Assembly: GCA_016779685.1 (NCBI GenBank)
Contig: JADHND010000007.1
Coordinates: 1-17,493, forward strand
Direction: 5' to 3'
DNA: 17,493 bases
Origin: Shewanellaceae bacterium
GTDB taxonomy: Bacteria > Pseudomonadota > Gammaproteobacteria > Enterobacterales > Shewanellaceae
Positions 1 to 6,637 of this stretch are shown here, piece by piece. Both the position numbers and the translations under genes were made by a program. Numbering within the stretch: the stretch's first letter is position 1; each line of letters begins with the position of its first letter. The notes under the pieces are model-generated. The model was not told where the DNA came from and did no database searches. It worked only from the letters and a program-made list of their open reading frames with translations.

Positions 1-676
1 CACCCCATAGAACCGGATAATCGACACCGATGATCCATGTGCCTAGACCAATCAAACAACCGGTTAGAATACTCACGAGCGTTTTAATGGCCATATATTG
101 CTTCACGGCGGTTAGAAACCCGTCGATGTGTTTCATCCGCATTTTGGGATCATCGAGCGCTAAATGCACTTTTTCCGCAAAATTAGGCGACTCATATAAC
201 ATGAAGATCACGGTCAACAAAATCAAGAATGAATTGGTCATGACATTGCCGAGCCCAGCGATGAAGTTTTTCATGAGCGTCATGGAATGACCCGGATCAA
301 AATAAGCCAAAATGTCATCGACAGGGATGGCAAGATTGTGCTGCTCCATATAAAGTAAGCCACCTTCAAGGTCGCCGAGCAGTTGCTCTTGATACAGCGG
401 CAATTTATCCATGAAGGACTGAATCGCTGCTGAAATTAAACTGCCAATCCAAAAGCCCGTTAAGACGATGCCAGTCACAATGAGTAAAATTGATATCATT
501 TTTGGAATTTTATATTGATCCAGCCAGTGGATTAAGGGGGTGCAAACGATGGCTATAAAGGCCGATAAAATAAAAGGAACGACGATCGGACTGGCTGCTT
601 TAATTCCTGCCAAAATAATCATCAGCGCCGCAAACATCAGCATGGTGTGCCACGACGTAGAAAAACCTGATTTCAT
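1..676 (-). CDS. AI-2E family transporter (PerM/YdiK type), N-terminal part, cut by window edge
   Basis: About 225 residues are visible before the reading frame runs off the left edge, so the C-terminal third or so of a protein normally near 350 residues is missing. The start ATG at 676 has an AAGGA Shine-Dalgarno 8 bases upstream; another ATG at 680 is in a different frame and is not used. Visible are an N-terminal pair of membrane segments (about residues 10-40, containing SPIVVPFILSAFIA), a third segment at about 58-80 (SILLIVTGIVLTGFWIGSLI), a long soluble stretch with PLYQEQLLGDLE, another hydrophobic segment (SFLILLTVIFMLYE) and a further one near VSILTGCLIGLGTWIIGVDYPVLWG. This layout and the late GVDYPVLWG motif are typical of the AI-2E exporter family (old UPF0118). 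Members are inner-membrane proteins linked to autoinducer-2 release or Na+/H+ exchange, so the substrate here cannot be inferred. It is divergent from folX. Confidence 0.85.
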   Translation of the reverse strand, partial: MKSGFSTSWHTMLMFAALMIILAGIKAASPIVVPFILSAFIAIVCTPLIHWLDQYKIPKMISILLIVTGIVLTGFWIGSLISAAIQSFMDKLPLYQEQLLGDLEGGLLYMEQHNLAIPVDDILAYFDPGHSMTLMKNFIAGLGNVMTNSFLILLTVIFMLYESPNFAEKVHLALDDPKMRMKHIDGFLTAVKQYMAIKTLVSILTGCLIGLGTWIIGVDYPVLWG

Positions 677-737
677 GCATAGGATCCTTGGTTAATATAT
701 TGTTATATTTTGATGCTTGATTCATCTTCGATATTTA

Positions 738-765
738 TTTACATTTTTTGCATCTGTTGTACACT
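738..765 (+). promoter_or_regulatory. Candidate sigma-70 promoter for folX
   Basis: TTTACA (738-743) and TACACT (760-765) are separated by 16 bases and would start transcription near 772, giving a leader of about 28 bases before the folX ATG at 800. A second combination, TTGTAC (757-762) with TATACA (780-785) at 17 bases, would start too close to the ribosome binding site. The 123-base divergent gap is AT-rich, so chance matches are likely. Confidence 0.3.
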
Positions 766-799
766 AAAGTGGTTATTATTATACAGCACAGGGAAGAAT

Positions 800-1180
800 A
801 TGCTTGAAAATATAGCTTTAATCCAAATCAAAAATTTACGGTTACGTACGTTTATTGGGATCAAACAAGAAGAAATCATGAACAAACAAGATGTGGTGCT
901 CAATATCTCGATTCAATATTTATATGCTGGCGCTGATATCAATGAATCTATTTTAGATGCCCTCAATTATCGAACCATTGCGAAAAAAATCATTCACTTT
1001 GTCGAAAACAAGCGTTTTTCTTTGCTTGAAAAAATGACACATGAGGTGCTGAATTTGATCAGTGATCACCAAGAGGTGGTGCACGCCACTGTGGAGATAG
1101 ACAAACCCCATGCGTTACGTTTTGCTGACTCCGTCAGTTTGCAAGTGAGTTATCAAAAGCCCGGCTATCAGGACGTTTAA
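800..1180 (+). CDS. folX: Dihydroneopterin triphosphate 2'-epimerase (FolX)
   Basis: A 126-residue T-fold protein of the FolB/FolX superfamily. The stretch KNLRLRTFIGIKQEE (residues 11-25), DALNYRT (53-59), NKRFSLLEKMT (70-80) and the C-terminal EIDKPHALRFADSVS (99-113) match the E. coli FolX pattern rather than that of FolB (dihydroneopterin aldolase). Conserved acidic and basic positions of the fold are present (Glu24, Glu77, Lys102). FolX epimerises 7,8-dihydroneopterin triphosphate to dihydromonapterin triphosphate, on the route to tetrahydromonapterin, in the cytoplasm. The frame is open back to 710, but the extra N-terminus is not family-like. ATG 800 follows GGGAAG and gives the normal length. 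The yfcH-like gene starts four bases after the stop, which implies co-transcription; E. coli has the same neighbours. Main alternative: a FolB with FolX-like features. Confidence 0.88.
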   Translation: MLENIALIQIKNLRLRTFIGIKQEEIMNKQDVVLNISIQYLYAGADINESILDALNYRTIAKKIIHFVENKRFSLLEKMTHEVLNLISDHQEVVHATVEIDKPHALRFADSVSLQVSYQKPGYQDV

Positions 1181-1184
1181 TCAC

Positions 1185-2081
1185 ATGCACATTTTAATCA
1201 CCGGTGGAACCGGCTTAATTGGATCGGCTTTTATGCAAGCCTATTCAAAGGCGACCTATACCGTGCTGACGCGTAGTCCACAAGCGGCTTCAAGACGCTT
1301 AGGCTCACAGCATGAATATGTTTCCAGCTTAGATCACATCGCTGATTTATCTAAAATCGACGCCATTATTAATTTAGCTGGCGAACCGATTGCCAACAAG
1401 AAGTGGTCCGCTGCGCAAAAGCAGCGGATCCAGCAAAGTCGGTGGCACATCACTCAAAAGCTGATTGAAGCCATTCATATCCATGGTGCCCAGCCTAAAG
1501 TCATGATCAGCGCCTCTGCGATTGGCTATTATGGCGCCCAGCCCAATTCAAAAGCAGTCAATGAAACCACCCCAGCCCAACCTGGCTTCACCCATGACGT
1601 CTGCCAGATGTGGGAAAAGATTGCGCTCACCATTCCATCCACAACACGTTTGTGTATTGCCCGTCTGGGGGTGGTGTTGGACACCGAAGGAGGCATGATC
1701 AAAAAGGTCAAGCTGCCCTTTCAATGTGGACTCGGGGGACGTCTTGGCGATGGCCAGCAAATACTCAGCTGGATCCATCTACGCGATGTGATCCGCCTTT
1801 TTGAATGGATGCTGAACGAGCCAAGTGCGACCGGCATTTATAACGTCACTGCGCCCAATCCAGTGACCAATGCTGAATTTACCCGTACCATGGGCGGTCT
1901 CCTGAAGCGCCCAACGCCTTGTCATGTGCCCGCTTGGGTGCTGAAGCTGACGCTGGGCGAGATGGCTTCCTTGTTGCTGGAAGGCGATGCCGTGATCCCT
2001 GCCCGTATTCAAGACGAAACCGATTTCACCTTTCAATACCCACACCTTGATGAAGCGCTGTCTGACCTGCTACTAACTTAA
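1185..2081 (+). CDS. yfcH: TIGR01777 / YfcH-like NAD(P)-binding epimerase-family protein
   Basis: A 298-residue atypical extended SDR. The N-terminus MHILITGGTGLIGSAF holds the Rossmann glycine motif GGTGLIG (residues 7-13). The region INLAGEPIANKKWSAAQKQ is typical of the TIGR01777 family, as is SASAIGYYG (about residues 108-116) around the SDR catalytic Tyr region. The C-terminal part, with LGEMASLLLEGDAVIPARI and FQYPHLDEALSDLL, is the small DUF1731 domain expected at this end. Length agrees with E. coli YfcH (about 297). The enzymatic substrate of the family is unknown in bacteria; plant and cyanobacterial relatives have been tied to plastid or cell division. The start lies four bases after folX with only a weak GGAC-like ribosome site, suggesting translational coupling to folX. 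Confidence 0.88.
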   Translation: MHILITGGTGLIGSAFMQAYSKATYTVLTRSPQAASRRLGSQHEYVSSLDHIADLSKIDAIINLAGEPIANKKWSAAQKQRIQQSRWHITQKLIEAIHIHGAQPKVMISASAIGYYGAQPNSKAVNETTPAQPGFTHDVCQMWEKIALTIPSTTRLCIARLGVVLDTEGGMIKKVKLPFQCGLGGRLGDGQQILSWIHLRDVIRLFEWMLNEPSATGIYNVTAPNPVTNAEFTRTMGGLLKRPTPCHVPAWVLKLTLGEMASLLLEGDAVIPARIQDETDFTFQYPHLDEALSDLLLT

Positions 2082-2084
2082 ATT

Positions 2085-2093
2085 TGCTATACT
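2085..2093 (+). promoter_or_regulatory. Candidate extended -10 promoter for the Sel1-repeat gene
   Basis: TG-C-TATACT (TG at 2085-2086, hexamer 2088-2093) fits the extended -10 form and needs no good -35, which indeed is absent. Transcription would start near 2100, leaving about 28 bases before the ATG at 2128 and excluding the upstream TTG at 2104 as a practical start. Confidence 0.35.
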
Positions 2094-2127
2094 GAGTAAC
2101 ATATTGTTTTTATTTCAAACTAAATTT

Positions 2128-2769
2128 ATGAATAAAATGGTGCTCGGTTTACTGGCATGGAGTAGCGCTTGGATGGTACAGGCGCAGACGCTTGAAGGGA
2201 CGCTGTTGGTAAACAACCAAGCAGCCGCGCAACAGCATTATAACGAAGCGCAAGTGAAACTCATCAATCGCAAGCAACGGTCTGACAATGTCAAAGATGC
2301 GATTTTGTTGTTACACAAAGCCGCTGAGTTGGGGCACGCTGACGCACAAGTCAAACTGGGCAAGCTCTATTCAACAGGCATCGACGCACCGGTTAACATA
2401 CCGAGTGCTGTGTTTTGGTTAACAAAAGCCGCCGCTAGCGATCATCCAGAGGGGTTATATCAATTGGCTGTGTTTTATCATAAAGGCATTGGTGTTCCCA
2501 AAAGCCAAGCCAAAGCCATCGACCTCTGGGAACGGGGCGCAAAACTCAGTCATGGCCATTCCCAACTCCAACTGGCTTTGGCCTATAGCTTCGGGGACGG
2601 TACGAATAGAAATTACGCCCATGCTTATGCATGGGCGTATGTGGCGGCGAAGAACGGTACTAACCATGCCGATGAACTTAAAAACGTAATTGGCTCGCAA
2701 ATCCTCAGTAAAAAAGATCTCGTTCAAGCCCAACAACTGGCTGAAGAATGGGGCAAGCTGTACTACTAA
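2128..2769 (+). CDS. Exported Sel1-repeat (TPR-like) protein of unknown partner
   Basis: A 213-residue protein starting at ATG 2128; the frame opens at a TTG at 2104, but ATG 2128 places a good signal peptide at the N-terminus (MNKMVLGLLAWSSAWMVQA, probable cleavage after Ala19 in the context VQA-QT). After a linker come about three to four Sel1 repeats of 36 residues (roughly 56-91, 92-127, 128-163 and a degenerate fourth), with the recurrent pattern A..WL.KAA..GH...Q..LA..Y..G.G, for example LHKAAELGHADAQVKLGKLY. Sel1 repeats form a helical solenoid for protein contacts, so this is likely a periplasmic adaptor. Several gammaproteobacteria, including Legionella, use such proteins in host interaction or envelope stress, but nothing here points to one role. 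There is no strong Shine-Dalgarno. It converges on sucD, whose stop is 22 bases away, and no clear terminator separates them. Confidence 0.85.
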   Translation: MNKMVLGLLAWSSAWMVQAQTLEGTLLVNNQAAAQQHYNEAQVKLINRKQRSDNVKDAILLLHKAAELGHADAQVKLGKLYSTGIDAPVNIPSAVFWLTKAAASDHPEGLYQLAVFYHKGIGVPKSQAKAIDLWERGAKLSHGHSQLQLALAYSFGDGTNRNYAHAYAWAYVAAKNGTNHADELKNVIGSQILSKKDLVQAQQLAEEWGKLYY

Positions 2770-2791
2770 CGCCTGGTCGCTGCCACAAACT

Positions 2792-3682
2792 TTATTCAGC
2801 TGGTTCCATCTGCCAACCTGCTTTTTCTTGTAGCGCTTGAGCGATTTGCGTGAGGCTACGAACCGTTTTAACGCCCGCCAGCTCCAAAGCGGCAAACTTT
2901 TCTTCGGCTGTGCCTTTGCCACCAGCGATAATGGCACCCGCATGCCCCATTCGCTTACCAGCCGGCGCCGTGACCCCAGCAATATAAGCCACCACCGGTT
3001 TGTTCATCTGATGCCGAATAAAATCAGCTGCTTCTTCTTCAGCGCTGCCACCAATTTCGCCGATCATCACGACAGCTTCCGTTTGCGGATCCTGTTCAAA
3101 GAGAGCCAAGGCATCGATAAAGCTCGTTCCAATAATCGGATCGCCCCCAATACCAATACAAGTTGACTGCCCAAAACCAGCGTCGGTCGTTTGCTTCACG
3201 GCTTCATAGGTCAACGTACCTGAGCGTGACACGATCCCTACCTTACCTTTTTTATGGATATAACCGGGCATGATCCCAATTTTGCTTTCGCCTGGGGTAA
3301 TAATGCCGGGACAGTTGGGACCAATCATGCGGCTGTTCGAAGCTTGCAAGCGCAGCTTGATCTGCAACATATCCGCTGTTGGAATGCCTTCGGTAATGCA
3401 CACAATCAAGGCAATGCCAGCATCAATGGCCTCTAAGATAGCATCTTTACAGTAAGGCGCTGGCACGTAAATCGACGTAGCGGTGGCACCTGTGGCCTCA
3501 ACAGCAGCCTGTACCGTATTAAAGACAGGTAGCCCAAGGTGCGTTTGGCCACCCTTATTCGGACTCACACCGCCAACCAACTGCGTCCCATAAGCTAAAG
3601 CTTGCTCTGAATGAAACGTACCTTGCCCACCGGTAAAGCCTTGGCAGATCACCTTGGTGTTTTTATCTAATAAAATAGCCAT
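2792..3682 (-). CDS. sucD: Succinyl-CoA synthetase alpha subunit
   Basis: A 296-residue protein (E. coli SucD is 289) that binds CoA and carries the phosphohistidine of succinyl-CoA synthetase (succinyl-CoA + Pi + NDP to succinate + CoA + NTP). The N-terminal CoA-binding Rossmann domain begins MAILLDKNTKVICQGFTGGQGTFHSEQA, and the C-terminal flavodoxin-like domain contains GHAGAIIAGGKGTAEEKFAAL. His247 in GHAGA is the phosphorylated residue (His246 in E. coli). Other family motifs are GPNCPGIITPGE (121-132) and GIGGDPIIGTSF (177-188). The start at 3682 is preferred over an in-frame ATG at 3724 because it begins exactly as other SucD proteins do and lies one base after the sucC stop (TAA-G-ATG), so the two subunits are translationally coupled. 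The C-terminal tail of about seven residues is slightly longer than in E. coli. Confidence 0.97.
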   Translation of the reverse strand: MAILLDKNTKVICQGFTGGQGTFHSEQALAYGTQLVGGVSPNKGGQTHLGLPVFNTVQAAVEATGATATSIYVPAPYCKDAILEAIDAGIALIVCITEGIPTADMLQIKLRLQASNSRMIGPNCPGIITPGESKIGIMPGYIHKKGKVGIVSRSGTLTYEAVKQTTDAGFGQSTCIGIGGDPIIGTSFIDALALFEQDPQTEAVVMIGEIGGSAEEEAADFIRHQMNKPVVAYIAGVTAPAGKRMGHAGAIIAGGKGTAEEKFAALELAGVKTVRSLTQIAQALQEKAGWQMEPAE

Positions 3683-3683
3683 C

Positions 3684-4856
3684 TTATTCGCTCTCCACAA
3701 CAGTGACTTGCAACGCTTGCTCAACCGCTTGTGTTAAACTGGTCGCCGCTATGATGCCCACATCAGCCTCTTCTAACAGCCGTAAGCCCAAACTCGCATT
3801 GGTGCCTTCCAAACGCACCACGACTGGCACCTTAACCCCTACCTGCTTCACCGCACCAATAATGCCATCAGCAATCATATCGCAACGAACAATGCCACCA
3901 AATATGTTCACTAAAATGGTCTCGACTTTGGGATCCGATAAGATAATTTTAAAGGCTTCCACCACCCGTTCTTCGGTGGCACCACCACCGACATCGAGGA
4001 AGTTTGCGGGTTCACCGCCATGCAATTTAACCAAATCCATGGTAGCCATCGCCAGTCCCGCACCATTGACCATGCAGCCGATGTTGCCATCAAGGGCGAC
4101 ATAATTTAAATCCCATTTTTCGGCATCCACTTCACGTCGATCGCTTTGACTTGGATCATAATACGTATGTAGTTTAGGCTGTCGATACAACGCATTGGCG
4201 TCCACATTGATTTTCGCATCCAAACAAATCAATTTACCCGAAGGGGTGATCACCAATGGGTTAATCTCCAGCAATGCGATATCCTGATCATGAAAAAGTT
4301 GAGCAACTTTCAGGAAAATATGCGTAAATTGTTGAACTTGCTCGCCGCGGAGATTAAGTTGAAACGCCAGTTGCCGACCTTGATAAGGTTGCGCCCCCAC
4401 CAAGGGATCTATCGTCACGCGATGAATTAATTCTGGCGTATGTTCGGCCACAGATTCGATATCGACCCCACCTTCCGTCGAGGCCATCACCACCACGCGT
4501 TCAGTTTTACGATCCAGCACCAAGCCCAAATACAATTCATTGGCGATATCGGTACAGGTTTCGATTAAGATTTTATGAACAGGTTGACCTTCAGCATCGG
4601 TTTGAAAAGTGACCAAAGGTTTGCCTAACCAGGTCAAAAAAAATTGCTGCACTTCTTCTTTTGAGTGAACAATTTTAACGCCGCCAGCTTTGTCACGCCC
4701 CCCGGCGTGAACTTGGCACTTCGCAACCCACTGCCGGCCGCCCAAGGAAGCGATTGCATCGAGGCCTTCTTGCACATGCGCACAAGCAATTCCTTGCGCT
4801 ATCGGTAGCTTATATTCTGCAAACAATTGTTTAGCTTGATATTCATGAAGATTCAT
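3684..4856 (-). CDS. sucC: Succinyl-CoA synthetase beta subunit (ADP/GDP-forming)
   Basis: A 390-residue protein (E. coli 388) with an N-terminal ATP-grasp nucleotide-binding domain and a C-terminal domain that contacts SucD. The start MNLHEYQAKQLFAEY is the family signature. KCQVHAGGRDKAGGVKIV (about 46-63) is the nucleotide-binding loop region. The Mg2+/nucleotide part is in LLEINPLV. NIGCMVNGAGLAMATMD and NFLDVGGGATEERV identify the C-terminal ligase domain, followed by NIFGGIVRCD, which carries the power-helix and phosphate-handling residues. A Shine-Dalgarno-like AGGGAAAG lies upstream of the ATG. Unlike in E. coli, the gene does not follow sucB closely: a 252-base gap with an intrinsic terminator separates them, so sucCD probably has its own promoter. 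Confidence 0.97.
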   Translation of the reverse strand: MNLHEYQAKQLFAEYKLPIAQGIACAHVQEGLDAIASLGGRQWVAKCQVHAGGRDKAGGVKIVHSKEEVQQFFLTWLGKPLVTFQTDAEGQPVHKILIETCTDIANELYLGLVLDRKTERVVVMASTEGGVDIESVAEHTPELIHRVTIDPLVGAQPYQGRQLAFQLNLRGEQVQQFTHIFLKVAQLFHDQDIALLEINPLVITPSGKLICLDAKINVDANALYRQPKLHTYYDPSQSDRREVDAEKWDLNYVALDGNIGCMVNGAGLAMATMDLVKLHGGEPANFLDVGGGATEERVVEAFKIILSDPKVETILVNIFGGIVRCDMIADGIIGAVKQVGVKVPVVVRLEGTNASLGLRLLEEADVGIIAATSLTQAVEQALQVTVVESE

Positions 4857-4942
4857 GTCAGACTTTCCCTATAATTCCTTTTTAACTTCCAAAACTCACT
4901 TACTTAAAAAGTGAACAACTCACATTACATCAAGTCGTCTAT

Positions 4943-4972
4943 ATCATATCAAAGACCCATCTCAACCGTAAA
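4943..4972 (-). promoter_or_regulatory. Candidate sigma-70 promoter for sucCD
   Basis: Reading the minus strand, TTTACG (4972-4967) and TATGAT (4948-4943) are separated by 18 bases, with matches of 4/6 and 5/6. Transcription would begin near 4936, about 80 bases before the sucC ATG. The presence of a terminator upstream of this gap makes a promoter here necessary; this particular assignment is tentative. Confidence 0.3.
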
Positions 4973-5050
4973 CCATTCAGAAGATTTTCAATCTATTTTC
5001 TTTGCTGCATGTGGCAGAGAATGGCTCAGATACAGGCCGGGTGCGTAAAG

Positions 5051-5096
5051 GAAAAAAAGGAAGTCAGCACCTGCCTGTATTTAAAGGCAAGTGCTG
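5051..5096 (-). terminator. Intrinsic terminator after sucB
   Basis: On the minus strand a hairpin is formed by CAGCAC-x-TGCCT (from 5096) with AGGCA-x-GTGCTG, that is 6 + 5 paired bases with one mismatch and an 8-base loop. The tail after the stem contains seven consecutive T residues (complement of 5052-5058). It lies 13 bases beyond the sucB stop and should end most sdhCDAB-sucAB transcripts before sucCD. Confidence 0.8.
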
Positions 5097-5108
5097 AAAA
5101 AGGCAGGC

Positions 5109-6620
5109 TTATAGCTCCAACAACATTCTCGCTGGATCTTCTAACATGTCTCGAATGGCGACTAAGAAGCTCACGGATTCTTTGCCGTCAACAATTCGGT
5201 GATCATAAGATAACGCCAGATACATCATCGGTAGAATTTTAACTTCGCCATTGACCGCCATGGGACGATCTTTAATGGCATGCATCCCCAAAATAGCGCT
5301 CTGAGGTGGATTTAAAATCGGAGTGGACATCAGGGAGCCAAACACACCACCGTTGGTAATGGTGAAATTGCCGCCAGTCAAGTCTTCAATCGTGAGACTG
5401 TTGTTACGACCTTTATCGGCCATGGCCTGAATGTTTTGTTCAATTTGAGCAAAGCTCATTTGATCACAATTACGCAAGACAGGCGTGACCAAACCTCTTG
5501 GGGTGGAGACAGCCACACTCACATCAAAATAATTGTGGTAAACGATGTCATCACCATCAATCGAGGCATTGATCGCAGGAAAGCGCTTGAGTGCTTCTGT
5601 GACCGCTTTCACATAAAAAGACATAAAACCCAAACGAACACCGTGGTGTTCTTCGAAGCTTTTTTTGTATTGCTGGCGTAACTGCTTGATCGGCTCCATA
5701 TTCACTTCATTAAAAGTGGTGAGCATCGCCGTGTTGTTTTTAACATCCACCAAGCGTTGCGCAATGCGTTTACGGATACGCGTCATCGGCACACGCTTGC
5801 TGTCCCGAGCCCCCATCGCTGCACTAAGCTGTGGCTGGGACGCAGTCGAGGTGGCCACTTGTGAACCCTGATGACTAGTCACATCGGCTTTGGTGATACG
5901 ACCACCGACACCCGACCCCTGAATTTGATTCGCATCAACACCAGATTCACCGACCGCGCGACGAGCGCTGGGACTCAGCGTATCCTGTTTCGATGCCACG
6001 GCAGGTGCTGGCGCGGCAACTGGGGTGGGTGCTGGGGTTGGCGCTGCACCACCTGCATGCAATTGGGTTAAAGCTTGTCCGGCAACGACTCGTTCATTCT
6101 CAGCAGCGAGAAGTTTACCAACGGTGCCAGCTTTGGGTGCCGGCACTTCAAGCACAATTTTATCGGTTTCAATTTCAACCAACACATCGTCGCTTTGAAC
6201 CTGATCGCCTTCTTTCACACGCCACAATGCAATCACCGCATCCGCCACCGACTCAGGGAGCGTGGGTACTAAAATATCGACGCCGGCACCAAAGGTAGCG
6301 GACGCTGCGGCTGGTGTTGCTGGCGCTGGCGCTGAAGCTGCCGCACTTGGCGCTGGCGCAGCAGAGGCTGTAGCTGTAGCTTGACCTTCCTCGAAGATGC
6401 CGATGACTTGTTCAGCAATCACAGTGGCACCATCTTGGTGCATGATTTGCGTCACGACGCCATCTGCGGTAGCTGGTACTTCCAACACAATTTTATCGGT
6501 TTCAATGTCCACCAGCACGTCATCTCTGCTAACTTGCTCACCGACTTGAACACGCCACGAGGCAATGGTGGCTTCCGAAACGGACTCCGGCAGTGCTGGT
6601 ATCTTGATTTCAATGGTCAT
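5109..6620 (-). CDS. sucB: 2-oxoglutarate dehydrogenase E2 (dihydrolipoamide succinyltransferase) with two lipoyl domains
   Basis: A 503-residue E2o, about 100 longer than E. coli SucB (405). Layout: lipoyl domain 1 (about 1-78, lipoyl lysine Lys43 in IETDKIVLEVPA); Ala/Pro linker (81-112); lipoyl domain 2 (about 113-190, Lys154 in the identical IETDKIVLEVPA); Ala/Pro linker; peripheral subunit-binding domain (about 214-247, LSPSARRAVGESGVDANQI); and the acyltransferase core (about 272-503). The core follows E. coli closely (TTFNEVNMEPI, GGNFTITNGGVFGSLMSTPI) and ends with the catalytic HRIVDG, His474 and Asp478. It transfers the succinyl group to CoA as the core of the 2-oxoglutarate dehydrogenase complex. 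It starts 17 bases after sucA, with GGGAAA as ribosome site. The second lipoyl domain is the odd feature; the core identifies it as E2o, not pyruvate E2. Confidence 0.97.
   Translation of the reverse strand: MTIEIKIPALPESVSEATIASWRVQVGEQVSRDDVLVDIETDKIVLEVPATADGVVTQIMHQDGATVIAEQVIGIFEEGQATATASAAPAPSAAASAPAPATPAAASATFGAGVDILVPTLPESVADAVIALWRVKEGDQVQSDDVLVEIETDKIVLEVPAPKAGTVGKLLAAENERVVAGQALTQLHAGGAAPTPAPTPVAAPAPAVASKQDTLSPSARRAVGESGVDANQIQGSGVGGRITKADVTSHQGSQVATSTASQPQLSAAMGARDSKRVPMTRIRKRIAQRLVDVKNNTAMLTTFNEVNMEPIKQLRQQYKKSFEEHHGVRLGFMSFYVKAVTEALKRFPAINASIDGDDIVYHNYFDVSVAVSTPRGLVTPVLRNCDQMSFAQIEQNIQAMADKGRNNSLTIEDLTGGNFTITNGGVFGSLMSTPILNPPQSAILGMHAIKDRPMAVNGEVKILPMMYLALSYDHRIVDGKESVSFLVAIRDMLEDPARMLLEL
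6051..6620 (-). repeat. Internal duplication encoding the two SucB lipoyl domains
   Basis: The coding stretches 6387-6620 (domain 1) and 6051-6284 (domain 2) encode homologous lipoyl domains separated by an Ala/Pro linker. The clearest DNA identity is a 21-base perfect match around the lipoyl lysine codon, at 6486-6506 and 6153-6173. Elsewhere the two copies have drifted (for example VQVGEQVSRDDVLVDIE against VKEGDQVQSDDVLVEIE), so the duplication is not recent or the second domain was taken from another E2. Confidence 0.85.
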
Positions 6621-6637
6621 GAATGTTTCCCTTTAAT

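Noticed and set aside
2770..2791. A terminator between the converging Sel1-repeat gene and sucD
   Set aside because: The 22-base gap and its flanks contain no hairpin with a T tract on either strand.
2455..2982. A 175-codon minus-strand frame across the end of the Sel1-repeat gene and the end of sucD
   Set aside because: It runs antisense to the Sel1 gene and in another frame of sucD, has no ribosome site or family-like sequence, and both overlapped genes are clear.
5436..6298. Several plus-strand frames opposite sucB, and similar ones opposite sucA, sucC and sdhA
   Set aside because: All are shadows of strongly conserved minus-strand genes without start signals of their own.
5109..6620. 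That the two-lipoyl E2 might be a pyruvate dehydrogenase E2 or a fusion artefact
   Set aside because: The core matches E2o motifs (TTFNEVNMEPI, GGVFGSLMSTPI), it follows sucA, and the frame is continuous with proper linkers.
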